Position numbers and translations under genes: made by a program. The notes under the pieces were generated by a model, which was not told the DNA's origin, did not search any database, and worked only from the letters and a program-made list of their open reading frames with translations. A stretch of 64,000 nt of DNA from RGZA01 sp041917755 (GTDB lineage Bacteria > Pseudomonadota > Alphaproteobacteria > UBA9219 > RGZA01), in assembly GCA_041917755.1 (NCBI GenBank), contig JAYRWY010000011.1, forward strand, positions 1 to 64,000, read 5' to 3'. Positions 46,934 to 56,166 of the stretch are shown here, piece after piece (within the stretch, counting starts at the first letter, position 1; every line of letters begins with the position of its first letter).

Positions 46934-47914
46934 ATGGCATCACCTACCCTGCTCAATCTTCATGCCACCGATCCCGATAAGGAATTTATCGTGCGCGCGG
47001 CTGAGGTTTTGCTGGCTGGTAAATTAGTGGCGTTTCCGACCGAAACCGTATACGGGCTTGGTGGCGATGCCACAAATGAAGATGCCGTGGCAGCCATCTT
47101 TGCGGCAAAAGGCCGACCCAGCTTTAATCCGCTAATTGTGCATGTTGCTGATGTTTCACAGCTCTCAGCATATGTGGAAATGAGTGCACTTGCAGAAAAT
47201 CTTGCAGAACATTTTATGCCGGGCGCACTGACATTGATCTTGCCCCGCAAGAAAAACGCCAAGCTTTCATGGCTGGTAAGCGCAGGCATGGATAGTCTGG
47301 CTGTTCGCATTCCGTCCCATCCTGTGGCACGGGCGTTGTTGCGTGAAGTGAACCGCCCTATCGCTGCACCTAGCGCGAACCGATCTGGTAGTGTAAGTGC
47401 TACCACGCCATTACATGTATTAGAGTCTCTTGGTGATAAAGTTGATTTAATCTTAGGCGCCGGACGCTCACCCATTGGTCTTGAATCTACTATTTTGGAT
47501 ATCACAGGCACAAATCCGGTTATCCTTCGCCAAGGCGGTGTTACCCAGCATGAGATCGAGAATGTTATAGGTCATGTCGGGATATTTACCGGACACAGCC
47601 AAACCCCAACATCCCCTGGACAATTGCAAAGCCATTATGCGCCCCATGCGCTTGTCAGATTGAATGCAACAGATACCAAAGCACATGAGGCTTTATTGGC
47701 ATTTGGCCCGGTTATTGGCGTAAAAACAGGCGGCCATGTATTGAATTTAAGTGAGCGCGGCGATTTGCATGAAGCCGCCGCCAATCTTTTTGCTATGCTG
47801 CGGGAGTTGGATAAACCAGATGTTACGTCCATCGCGGTAATGCCTATTCCTGAAACTGGATTAGGTCTTGCTATCAATGATCGTCTTCGTCGTGCTGCTG
47901 CACCAAGAGAATAA
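46934..47914 (+). CDS. tsaC: L-threonylcarbamoyladenylate synthase (Sua5/TsaC)
   Basis: Makes the activated threonylcarbamoyl used for t6A37 in ANN-decoding tRNAs. The 326-residue Sua5 form has the YrdC domain (VAFPTETVYGLGGDATNEDA, KGRPSFNPLIVHV, PIAAPSANRSGSVSAT) and the additional C-terminal Sua5 domain joined by SPGQLQSHYAPHALV. It lies between bcp (6 bases) and an FAD dehydrogenase (2 bases) on the same strand, so an operon is likely. Confidence 0.94.
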   Translation: MASPTLLNLHATDPDKEFIVRAAEVLLAGKLVAFPTETVYGLGGDATNEDAVAAIFAAKGRPSFNPLIVHVADVSQLSAYVEMSALAENLAEHFMPGALTLILPRKKNAKLSWLVSAGMDSLAVRIPSHPVARALLREVNRPIAAPSANRSGSVSATTPLHVLESLGDKVDLILGAGRSPIGLESTILDITGTNPVILRQGGVTQHEIENVIGHVGIFTGHSQTPTSPGQLQSHYAPHALVRLNATDTKAHEALLAFGPVIGVKTGGHVLNLSERGDLHEAAANLFAMLRELDKPDVTSIAVMPIPETGLGLAINDRLRRAAAPRE

Positions 47915-47916
47915 AT

Positions 47917-49305
47917 ATGAAGGAACTACTGGACAAACTGACCACATTACTTGGACCTGGTGGCATCATCACGGCCGAGCAAGATAAAGTAGCTTATCTG
48001 CATGAATGGCGCGGGCGTATCAAGTCAAACAGCCCAGCTGTACTATTACCTAAAACTACAGCTGAAGTTTCTGAAATCGTAAAACTATGCGCGGCAACCA
48101 ACACTCCTCTCGTTGCTCAAAGCGGCAATACCGGATTAGTGGGCGCATCTGTACCAAGCGAAGATAATTCATCGCTGTGCATCAGCCTAAAACGTATGAA
48201 CTCCATACGCAGTATCGATACCTCTGATTTCAGCATGATTGCCGAAGCAGGTTGTATTTTACAGACCATTCAAGAGGCAGCATCGGCACAACATCGCCTA
48301 TTTGCTATGACTTTGGCATCGGAAGGATCTGCTTGCATAGGCGGCCTAGCAGCAACCAATGCGGGCGGGTCATTTACCCTGCGCTATGGAAATATGCGCG
48401 AACAAATTTTGGGATTAGAAGCCGTGTTGCCAGATGGTAGTATCTGGAACGGGTTACGTTCACTTCGCAAAAACAATGCTGGATATGATTTAAAACAATT
48501 ATTGATTGGTTCGGAAGGCACGCTGGGAATTATCACGGCCGCCACTTTAAAGCTTCTGCCAAAACCGGAGCGAATTGAAACCGCATTAATTGCCCTTACC
48601 AGCCCAAATCAGGCGATTGAAGTGCTTGGTAAGTTGCGCTCGGCCAGCGAAGACACGCTTGCTGCCTTTGAATTAATGCCACGCATCGCGATAGATGCCG
48701 CAGTAAAATTCTGCCATCAGCGAAATCCATTTCAAGCAGACTGGATTGCGTTGATTGAAACACACTCCACATCCGGACGCAGCGAGAATTTGCAAGCTGT
48801 ATTAGGCGAACTGCTTGAAGCAAACCTAATCCAGAATGCTGTGGTATCCGAAAGCATTGCACAAAACCGCAGCTTCTGGGCCTTAAGGGAAGCAGTAGTC
48901 GCTGCCCAGCAACATCTAGGCGCATCTTTAAAACACGATATATCATTACCAATTGGCCGGATTGCAGATTGCATCGAACAAGGCAGCGCCTTAGTTGAAC
49001 GCATTGTTCCTACTGCGCGTCCCTATACGTTTGGTCATGTTGGCGATGGCAATATCCATTTCAATATCAGTCAGCCTGAAGCCATGGATAAAAACGTGTT
49101 TATAGCCCTACGTGAAACAATAGCTAGCGCATTACATGATTTGGTAATCAGCCTTGGCGGCTCAATCAGCGCGGAACATGGTATTGGACGTTTCAAAAAA
49201 ACCGAATTTCACCGCACTGTTTCGCCCATAGAATTGCAGATGATGCAACGCATCAAAGCAACACTAGATCCAAAAGGGATAATGAACCCTGGCGTCCTGT
49301 TCTAA
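47917..49305 (+). CDS. FAD-linked oxidase, D-2-hydroxyglutarate dehydrogenase-like
   Basis: 462-residue flavoprotein of the FAD-binding type 4/GlcD group. The PP-loop FAD motif is QSGNTGLVGASVP, and GSEGTLGIITAATLKLLP and GHVGDGNIHFN (metal-binding His) plus AEHGIGRFKK near the end fit D-2-hydroxyglutarate or D-lactate dehydrogenases. Substrate is by family. It follows tsaC by two bases. Confidence 0.87.
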   Translation: MKELLDKLTTLLGPGGIITAEQDKVAYLHEWRGRIKSNSPAVLLPKTTAEVSEIVKLCAATNTPLVAQSGNTGLVGASVPSEDNSSLCISLKRMNSIRSIDTSDFSMIAEAGCILQTIQEAASAQHRLFAMTLASEGSACIGGLAATNAGGSFTLRYGNMREQILGLEAVLPDGSIWNGLRSLRKNNAGYDLKQLLIGSEGTLGIITAATLKLLPKPERIETALIALTSPNQAIEVLGKLRSASEDTLAAFELMPRIAIDAAVKFCHQRNPFQADWIALIETHSTSGRSENLQAVLGELLEANLIQNAVVSESIAQNRSFWALREAVVAAQQHLGASLKHDISLPIGRIADCIEQGSALVERIVPTARPYTFGHVGDGNIHFNISQPEAMDKNVFIALRETIASALHDLVISLGGSISAEHGIGRFKKTEFHRTVSPIELQMMQRIKATLDPKGIMNPGVLF

Positions 49306-49416
49306 TTTAGGACAGCGCGCGTTGACGCGAAACCCAAACATAACTTGCAAAAACCAAGCATTGCAAAAGAAACGGCCATGACTTTGCTGGAATAATATTT
49401 ACTAGCTCTAAAATAT

Positions 49417-50355
49417 TCATGAGATCACCGAAGTTTTATTGTTATATCTATCATTTCCCATTGCACCGGTTAGTGCATTATTCATATGCACCTGCGCAAG
49501 GATCATTGTATTAAATAAAGTATCAGAGGTATTATTTTGCTTTAGTACTTGCTGTAACACATCCATATTCACAGTGACGTTATCACTGGTATTACTTGGC
49601 ATGCTTTGTTCTGGCTCACGATAGAACGCAGGTGAAAACACTGCCAAATCCCTTGTTGGCGCTGGCGGAACTGCAGACGCCACCGCAATCATTGCAGACG
49701 GTTTGTCATCAAACTTGGCTGCAAAGCGATTATAAATTTCTTTAAGGCTTAATGCCCGACCGGTCTTGGAATAAAATACATTTGGGTTGGCTTGCGCTGC
49801 ATCGGGCAGAAAATCTGCCGCTGGTGCATTGGGCGCAGCCCGCATTTTATTTAAGAATGTCGATGCCCCACCTGCACCCAAGAAATGAGCCATGTACAAT
49901 TCCGTGCTGCCAATTGTTCCGCCAACTGACGCATCAAGATAATCTTTGTTCTCTTTTGTAAACTCGGCCGCCATGGCTGATGACAAAATGGGGTCATGGC
50001 GTAGATTTAAAATTCTTTGGCGCATTTCCGGGTCTGCCACATGCAATTGCCCGTTCTTTTGCGTAATTGCGCCTGCCTCTTCTGTCAGGCCGTAATTAGC
50101 CCCATGGTCTTTGACCATCTTAAACCAGGTTGACTTGATGAACTGAAACAAACCGCTCGCGGAACTAGTACTGGCCTTAGCATTTGGGTTTAAACTGCTT
50201 TCTTGGTCTGCTTTATTGAGCAGATAGGCAAAATCGACCCCGGTTTTAGCACTGGCCAGCTTAATGGCGCTTATGACTCCGCTCTTGCCAACAGATTGAT
50301 TTTGCTGGCTTTTAGCATATTCACTGATACCATTCTGTAATGCTGATGCTGACAT
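49417..50355 (-). CDS. Transglycosylase SLT-like protein without signal peptide
   Basis: 312 residues. The SLT/lysozyme-like segment contains the likely catalytic Glu in NKADQESSLNPNAKA, then SSASGLFQFIKSTWF and later YMAHFLGAGGASTFL. No signal peptide is present at the ATG 50355 start, which has AAGGA six bases upstream. Related proteins in alphaproteobacteria are exported with flagella or other machines, but no such genes are here. The C-terminal 90 residues look disordered. It is divergent from the acyl-CoA dehydrogenase. Confidence 0.78.
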   Translation of the reverse strand: MSASALQNGISEYAKSQQNQSVGKSGVISAIKLASAKTGVDFAYLLNKADQESSLNPNAKASTSSASGLFQFIKSTWFKMVKDHGANYGLTEEAGAITQKNGQLHVADPEMRQRILNLRHDPILSSAMAAEFTKENKDYLDASVGGTIGSTELYMAHFLGAGGASTFLNKMRAAPNAPAADFLPDAAQANPNVFYSKTGRALSLKEIYNRFAAKFDDKPSAMIAVASAVPPAPTRDLAVFSPAFYREPEQSMPSNTSDNVTVNMDVLQQVLKQNNTSDTLFNTMILAQVHMNNALTGAMGNDRYNNKTSVIS

Positions 50356-50409
50356 AATCAATCCTTCCCTTAACCCTTTATTGGCAAAGACCGTGCCAAA
50401 TTTTTTGAT

Positions 50410-52170
50410 ATGACCTACACCCCTCCGATTAATGACATTCTTTTTGTTCTCACCCGCTTGATTGGCCTAGATAAACTGGCCTCGCTGCCCGGCTATGATT
50501 CAGTCAGCGAGGACCTGACGCGATCAATTTTGGAAGAAGCAGGCAAGCTGGCAGCAGGCACATTTGCCCCGCTAAATCATGCCGGTGATAAACAAGGTCT
50601 CAAATTTTCCAATCATGCCGTAAAGATGCCGGATGGATTTGCCGACGCATACAAAGAATATGTTGATGGCGGATGGAACGGCCTGTCATTCAGCGAGGAG
50701 ATAGGTGGGCAAGGACTGCCTGCCACCCTGGCAATGCCAGTACAGGAAATGTTGCAAACTGCGAATCTCTCGCTTGCGCTGTGTACATTACTTAACCAAG
50801 GCGCGATTGAACTTCTTCATACTCATGGCACACCTGCGCAAAAACAAACCTATCTACCAAAGATGGTTAGTGGCGCATGGTCAGGCACCATGAATTTAAC
50901 TGAACCCCAAGCAGGTTCAGATGTCGGTGCGGTGCGGTGCAAAGCAGTAAAAGACGGCGCTAATTATAAAGTCCAAGGACAAAAAATATTTATCAGCTAT
51001 GGCGAGCACGATATGGCTGAGAACATTATTCACCTTGTTCTTGCTCGGCTTCCTGATGCGCCTGAAGGCACCAAAGGATTATCACTGTTCCTTGTTCCAA
51101 AGTATCTGGTCAATCCAGATGGATCACTTGGTGCGCGCAATGATGCCTATGCCGTTTCGATAGAACATAAGCTTGGCCAACATGCCAGCCCAACTTGCAC
51201 AATGGCCTATGGCGACAAAGGCGGTGCATTTGCCGAATTGGTGGGCGAAGAAAATCGTGGCATCGAAGCCATGTTCGTCATGATGAACAACGCACGTATT
51301 GGGGTTGGTGTTCAGGGATTGGCATTATGTGAGCGCGCGATGCAACACGCCGTTGATTTCGCGCGAACCCGCGTGCAAAGCAAGCCTTTGAAAAAAGGCG
51401 CGGACAAACCTGTTACAATTATCCAGCATCCGGATGTCCGCCGCATGTTAATGACCATTAAATCACAAACCGAAGCAGCGCGCGCTCTTGCATACAGCGC
51501 TGCATTCGCCATCGATAGTAAGCACCAGGAACGCGTCGACCTTCTGACCCCCATTGTCAAGGCATGGATTACCGATTTATCTAACGAACTCACCTCTACT
51601 GCCGTACAGGTATTTGGCGGCATGGGTTTTGTAGAAGAAACCGGCGCGGCACAGCACATGCGTGACGCACGTGTATTGGCCATTTACGAGGGAACAAATG
51701 GCATTCAGGCAAATGATTTAGTCTTTCGCAAATTAGCCCGTGATAATGGCAAAGCATTTAATAGCTACGTTACTGAAATGCGGGATATTGCCAATAAACT
51801 TTCCATGGATACTGGTGATGATGCCGCGCAGATTGCTATCCACTTAACTACTTCGCTTAATCACCTCGAGCAGGCCGCCAGCCATCTATTATCACTTGCC
51901 AAGTCAGATATGAATGCCGCTGCATTCGCCGCAGTCCCATTTCTGCGTTTATTTGCATTGACCGCCGGCGGGGCACGCATGGCAGAATCAGCCCATATCG
52001 CGCTTCAGGAACTACGCAGCCCACAAGGCTTCTCAGCAGATTTTATGGAAAGCAAAATTATCACTTCACGTTTTTATGCGGAGAGCATCTTGCCACAAAC
52101 GGCTGGACTGCTACCTATTATACTATCAAATCAGAACGGCGTAATGACTATACCAGATAGTTGGTTTTAA
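50410..52170 (+). CDS. Acyl-CoA dehydrogenase (DmdC-like, long form)
   Basis: 586 residues, the long ACAD type with a C-terminal extension as in 3-methylmercaptopropionyl-CoA dehydrogenase. FAD and substrate blocks are MNLTEPQAGSDVGAVRCKA and GQKIFISYGEHD; the catalytic Glu is in AIYEGTNGIQANDL. The extension covers about residues 465-586. The physiological substrate could be a short or medium chain acyl-CoA. There is no ETF gene near. The PP-loop gene follows 2 bases later. Confidence 0.9.
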   Translation: MTYTPPINDILFVLTRLIGLDKLASLPGYDSVSEDLTRSILEEAGKLAAGTFAPLNHAGDKQGLKFSNHAVKMPDGFADAYKEYVDGGWNGLSFSEEIGGQGLPATLAMPVQEMLQTANLSLALCTLLNQGAIELLHTHGTPAQKQTYLPKMVSGAWSGTMNLTEPQAGSDVGAVRCKAVKDGANYKVQGQKIFISYGEHDMAENIIHLVLARLPDAPEGTKGLSLFLVPKYLVNPDGSLGARNDAYAVSIEHKLGQHASPTCTMAYGDKGGAFAELVGEENRGIEAMFVMMNNARIGVGVQGLALCERAMQHAVDFARTRVQSKPLKKGADKPVTIIQHPDVRRMLMTIKSQTEAARALAYSAAFAIDSKHQERVDLLTPIVKAWITDLSNELTSTAVQVFGGMGFVEETGAAQHMRDARVLAIYEGTNGIQANDLVFRKLARDNGKAFNSYVTEMRDIANKLSMDTGDDAAQIAIHLTTSLNHLEQAASHLLSLAKSDMNAAAFAAVPFLRLFALTAGGARMAESAHIALQELRSPQGFSADFMESKIITSRFYAESILPQTAGLLPIILSNQNGVMTIPDSWF

Positions 52171-52172
52171 AA

Positions 52173-53087
52173 ATGACCACAAAAATATCATTTTCGGAAA
52201 ACGATCACTGGCGTTTTGGATGGGGCAAAGGACTGTACAATTTTAATGAACAGCAACAGCCGTTATGGGTAACCTACGGCCCCTGCACAAGACAGCCAAA
52301 AGCTTTCAACGAAGAAGTTGCCATTGCAGCAAAGCGTATTGCTGAAAAAACAACCAAGCCTATTTATGTCGCAATGAGTGGCGGGATTGATTCAGAACTC
52401 ATCGCGCGCGCCATGATTGATGAAAAAATTCCTTTTAAACCAGTGATTGTGCAATTCGACCATGATTACAACAAACAAGATATTTCTTATGCTTTTGAAT
52501 TTTGTAAAACGCACAACCTTACCCCGGAAATCATCCAATTAGATATTTTGGCCTTTTTTGAAAAAGCGACCGAAACGCCTTACATCCTGACTAATTGTGC
52601 GCATTTAATGCAGATGCACATCATGCGGCATGTTTTTAAATATGGCGGCATGACAGTTATTGGTGTGGGCGAACAACGTTATGCGCAAGCGAACGGAACA
52701 ATTAATGTCCCTGTCCCTCTTGAACGGATTGCCGTTACCCATTTCATGCATACGGAACAGATAGAGGGCGTATCAGCTTTTTATTGTTACACGCCAGAGA
52801 TCATGTTGTGCCTTTTACGTGAAGCAAAAGAAATTGGCTTTGATGAAATGACCCTGTTTGCACATAACATCAAGGAAGCCATCTACCACAAATATTGGCC
52901 TGATTTGCCACCACGTCCCAAATATTCTGGCTTCGAGCAGGTATATGAAGGCCGACTGATAGCCCAGAAAAAAATGAGAAAAAAATTACAGAAAAAATAC
53001 GGCTCAAGCGTGTTCAACAACTTCTCAATACCGATAAACGAATTGGAAAAGCAGTTAGCTGCAGGTTTGCCAACAGGCCAAGAATAA
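52173..53087 (+). CDS. Stand-alone PP-loop ATPase, asparagine-synthase-related
   Basis: 304 residues with a PP-loop at YVAMSGGIDSELIARAM (about residues 67-83), which binds and cleaves ATP to AMP plus PPi, as in asparagine synthase and related adenylating enzymes. There is no N-terminal glutaminase domain, so it cannot be a complete AsnB. The N-terminal RFGWGKGLYNF and the later NCAHLMQMHIMRHVFKYGG are not from a family I recognise. It is likely co-transcribed with the upstream acyl-CoA dehydrogenase. The substrate is unknown. Confidence 0.75.
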   Translation: MTTKISFSENDHWRFGWGKGLYNFNEQQQPLWVTYGPCTRQPKAFNEEVAIAAKRIAEKTTKPIYVAMSGGIDSELIARAMIDEKIPFKPVIVQFDHDYNKQDISYAFEFCKTHNLTPEIIQLDILAFFEKATETPYILTNCAHLMQMHIMRHVFKYGGMTVIGVGEQRYAQANGTINVPVPLERIAVTHFMHTEQIEGVSAFYCYTPEIMLCLLREAKEIGFDEMTLFAHNIKEAIYHKYWPDLPPRPKYSGFEQVYEGRLIAQKKMRKKLQKKYGSSVFNNFSIPINELEKQLAAGLPTGQE

Positions 53088-53092
53088 CAGAC

Positions 53093-53176
53093 TTAGTGCT
53101 TCTTCACGCCAGTCTTACAGGTTTGCCAAGCAAAGAAGGCTACTGTTGCCAAAATCAAAACGATATCAAGACCCAT
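53093..53176 (-). CDS. 27-residue single-pass membrane microprotein
   Basis: A short frame with ATG start preceded by GGAG at the right distance (8 bases). It encodes MGLDIVLILATVAFFAWQTC followed by KTGVKKH: one hydrophobic helix (about residues 4-18), then a Cys and a basic tail. The basic C-terminus suggests the tail stays in the cytoplasm. It lies between the convergent PP-loop gene (6 bases away) and the chemoreceptor-like gene. It is short enough to be missed by ordinary gene callers. Function unknown. Confidence 0.55.
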   Translation of the reverse strand: MGLDIVLILATVAFFAWQTCKTGVKKH

Positions 53177-53249
53177 GTATAATTCTCCGGAAAAGCTTGT
53201 CGGATGATTATACGCGCATGGCGATGTTTAACAAGAGCGTCGTGTCAAC

Positions 53250-54272
53250 CTATATCGGCTTTTGAACGATACAGCCATACCATCCAAGCCCTTTATACGT
53301 TTCGTAACCAGGGGTCAGCGCAAAGCCAATGGTATTACCTTCCAAATCAACATAACTTCCCGCATTCTTCTGTTCAGTTTGCAGTGGGATAGATTGTTGT
53401 AAAATCCCATTACGGTCACTGGATGCAATCACACGGTGCCTGCTATCCAGCAATAAACAACGGGTACGGGTCTTCTCATCATCGGCAAGACGTATGGAAT
53501 CTACAACAGCCTGACTTTGTGCCTGCCAATCAAAGAAGATTCCCAAAACGCCAATGACCTCACCCTTGCTATCGCCGTCCTTACGAATAGCAGCAGAATA
53601 CGTAGCCACCAGCTTATCTTCCAATAATGGATTGGCGGTGATGTCAGCAACCGCAAAATCATCTCCGCTTTGCGTTGATTTAGCTTGCTGAAACCAGCTC
53701 TCTCCGGCAACAGACGAGCCCTGCACATTGCTGTAACGCTCGGGCCTGCCATTGGCAATTACATTTCCATTCTTATCGGCAATCCACAGGTCCAGATAAA
53801 CGGTATAAGCGCCAAGAATAACGCCAAGGCGGCGGCTGGCATAATCGCGTGTAATAGATGTTGGGTTCTGCGCACAGTCGACGACGGCGCTATCTGTTGC
53901 CCACCACCGTACGTCGCATGAACGTTCATACAAATTACGGTCAATAATATCGATCATGTTAAGCGACAAATCCGCAAGACGCTGACCACGCACATGGCTA
54001 ACCAGCCGCTGGCCAAGTTCATTTAGCTCATCAACCCGCTCGGCCATTTCTTCTGTAAGGCTTTTAGAAATGGTACTGATTTGTTCTGAGATTTTACGAA
54101 CCTCTTCGGCCACAATCGAAAAACCCTTGCCGGCCTCACCTGCGCGCGCGGCTTCGATCATCGCATTTAAGGCTAAGATTCGGGTGGTAGCAGTAATAAC
54201 CTGAATTTCACCTACCCGTTTGCTGGCTAGATCCGAAACTGCTTGGGATAGCTTGAGAATCCGCTCTGGCAT
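53250..54272 (-). CDS. Chemoreceptor-like protein: N-terminal signalling tip and C-terminal Cache domain
   Basis: 340 residues. The first 75 residues match the cytoplasmic tip of methyl-accepting proteins (RILALNAMIEAARAGEAGKG, then FSIVAEEVRKIS). A helical linker follows, then a Cache-like sensor (about 110-335, from ERSCDVRWWATDSAVVD through AYTVYLDLWIADKNGNVIANG). This reverses the usual order, there is no membrane segment, and most of the coiled coil and methylation helices are missing. It may be a soluble sensor that joins receptor arrays. No che genes are near. Confidence 0.8.
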   Translation of the reverse strand: MPERILKLSQAVSDLASKRVGEIQVITATTRILALNAMIEAARAGEAGKGFSIVAEEVRKISEQISTISKSLTEEMAERVDELNELGQRLVSHVRGQRLADLSLNMIDIIDRNLYERSCDVRWWATDSAVVDCAQNPTSITRDYASRRLGVILGAYTVYLDLWIADKNGNVIANGRPERYSNVQGSSVAGESWFQQAKSTQSGDDFAVADITANPLLEDKLVATYSAAIRKDGDSKGEVIGVLGIFFDWQAQSQAVVDSIRLADDEKTRTRCLLLDSRHRVIASSDRNGILQQSIPLQTEQKNAGSYVDLEGNTIGFALTPGYETYKGLGWYGCIVQKPI

Positions 54273-54445
54273 TGTATTTTCCTTGAGGTGGTTACTATGG
54301 TAATGCTTCTTATTAATAAGTAAAAAACTATAAAATAATAATTAAGGTTGTAAAATTATTTTTTATCATTCATTGTTAGCTCCCGTGTCATCAGGCGTTT
54401 GTTTTCGCAAATCCTGTCTTTCTTTAATCATAACTGAGGCTCGAC

Positions 54446-55810
54446 ATGGGAAATCCAATAATTACAACCATTTCAAGCAAAGCTCGATACGGCTTAGCCG
54501 CTCTTGCTGCGCTTGCTTTCACCCCTCTTCAGGCATTTGCCGAAACCGCTGCTGCGGCCCCTATACCGCTTAATAGCGGCGATACAGCATGGATGCTCAC
54601 AGCTACCGCTTTGGTACTGATGATGACGATTCCTGCCCTCGCCCTATTTTATGGCGGTTTGGTACGCAAGCAAAACGCTCTTGCAACTTCGATGCAAAGT
54701 TTTGCAACCTGCTGTCTGGTTGCAGTACTTTGGGTTGTAGTTGGCTACAGCCTTAGTTTTACCAACGGCACTACCACGATGCCTGACGGTTCAACATTTA
54801 TTGGCGACTTATCTCGCTTACTGTTTAGTGGTGTAGACCACACCGTTGCCTTCGTACTGGGTGCCGGACTTGATAATGCGGTTAAGACCACCATTCCAGA
54901 ACCAGTGTACATGATATTCCAAATGACCTTTGCGATTATCACACCAGCACTGATTGCGGGTGCCTTTGCTGACCGTATTAAATTTTCGGCACTTCTGGTG
55001 TTCATGGGCGCATGGTCATTGTTGGTTTATGCTCCAATTGCCCACTGGGTATGGGCACCTTCAGGTTGGTTGTTCAAAATGGGCGCTCTGGATTATGCAG
55101 GCGGTACCGTTGTGCACATCAACGCAGGTGTTGCTGGCTTGATTGCCGCAATCATGATTGGCCGCAGAAATGCAAATAACAGCCAACACGCCCCCTATAA
55201 CATCATCTTCAGTTTAATAGGCGCATCCCTGTTGTGGGTTGGTTGGATTGGATTTAATGCTGGTTCAGCACTTGCTGCTGATGGCCGCGCCGCGATGGCT
55301 GCTACAGTTACCATCGTTGCTGCTGCTACTGCTGCAATCAGCTGGATGGCTGTGGAATGGTCTGATCGTGGCCGACCAAGTATCTCGGGTAAAATCACCG
55401 GCGCAGTTGCAGGCCTTGTAGGTGTAACGCCTGCATCCGGCTTTGTGGATGTATCAGGTGCGCTTGCCATTGGCTTCATCACTGGCGTGCTTTGCTATCT
55501 ATCTGCTACTCGCTTGAAGAATATCTTCAAATACGATGACAGCTTGGATTGCTTCGGCGTACACGGTGTGGGTGGTATTATTGGTGCCATCTTGACCGGT
55601 ATCTTTGCATCAAAGGCTATCGGCGGCGTTGCGGGCGGCATGGATCAAGTGCTTATCCAATTGGCTGCTGTTGGTGCAACCATCGCATGGTGCTCGATTG
55701 TATCGTTTATCATCCTGAAGTTGGTTGACGTTACCATTGGCCTTCGTGTGGATGCCGAGACCGAACAACGCGGTCTGGACGAAACACTCCATGGTGAGCA
55801 AATCCACTAA
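54446..55810 (+). CDS. amtB: Ammonium transporter
   Basis: 454 residues with a cleavable signal (ending LQAFAETAAAA) and eleven membrane segments, as usual for AmtB. The conduction-pore twin histidines are in TVVHINAGVAGLIAA and FGVHGVGGIIGA, and the conserved Asp is in LDYAGGTVVH. GlnK, the normal upstream partner, is missing: the 173 bases before the gene are AT-rich and hold no gene. The end has a strong terminator. Confidence 0.94.
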   Translation: MGNPIITTISSKARYGLAALAALAFTPLQAFAETAAAAPIPLNSGDTAWMLTATALVLMMTIPALALFYGGLVRKQNALATSMQSFATCCLVAVLWVVVGYSLSFTNGTTTMPDGSTFIGDLSRLLFSGVDHTVAFVLGAGLDNAVKTTIPEPVYMIFQMTFAIITPALIAGAFADRIKFSALLVFMGAWSLLVYAPIAHWVWAPSGWLFKMGALDYAGGTVVHINAGVAGLIAAIMIGRRNANNSQHAPYNIIFSLIGASLLWVGWIGFNAGSALAADGRAAMAATVTIVAAATAAISWMAVEWSDRGRPSISGKITGAVAGLVGVTPASGFVDVSGALAIGFITGVLCYLSATRLKNIFKYDDSLDCFGVHGVGGIIGAILTGIFASKAIGGVAGGMDQVLIQLAAVGATIAWCSIVSFIILKLVDVTIGLRVDAETEQRGLDETLHGEQIH

Positions 55811-55850
55811 GGACGCCTAAAAGCCTTATATTTCAATGGCTTTAACATCA

Positions 55851-55882
55851 AACCGGCCCTCCATCTGGATGGCCGGTTTTTT
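55851..55882 (+). terminator. Intrinsic terminator after amtB
   Basis: AACCGGCC and GGCCGGTT arms extended by TCCA/TGGA, one mismatch, a tiny loop and a T-run. Stem of about 13 pairs. Confidence 0.9.
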
Positions 55883-55903
55883 GTTAATTTGGCTGCTAAT
55901 TGA

Positions 55904-55933
55904 TTGACTTTAGAGGCCAATTTTCAGTATGGT
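55904..55933 (+). promoter_or_regulatory. rpmG promoter
   Basis: TTGACT (55904-55909) and TATGGT (55928-55933), 18 bases apart, between the amtB terminator and rpmG. Start predicted about 55940. Confidence 0.55.
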
Positions 55934-55964
55934 CACCGCCTGAAATCAATTTAGGACAGTTACA

Positions 55965-56138
55965 ATGGCAAAAGTTAAAAACGCAATTCAGATGGTTAGC
56001 TCGGAAGGTACCGGCTTCTTCTACACCACCAAAAAGAATCCACGCAAAGCTGAAAAGCTGAAGCTAAAGAAATATGATCCGGTAAAGCGCAAGCACGTTG
56101 AATTTACCGAAAGCAAGATTTCACGCGCGAAGAAGTAA
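55965..56138 (+). CDS. rpmG: Ribosomal protein L33 (bL33)
   Basis: 57 residues, too short for many callers. Landmarks are the GTGFFYTTKKNPRK and KLKKYDPVKRKHVEF blocks. The zinc cysteines of the C+ form are absent, so this is the zinc-independent C- form, usual in alphaproteobacteria. AGGA sits 8 bases before the ATG, and the gene has its own promoter. Confidence 0.96.
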   Translation: MAKVKNAIQMVSSEGTGFFYTTKKNPRKAEKLKLKKYDPVKRKHVEFTESKISRAKK

Positions 56139-56166
56139 TCTTCTTCGGCCAGCATGAAGTATCTAT

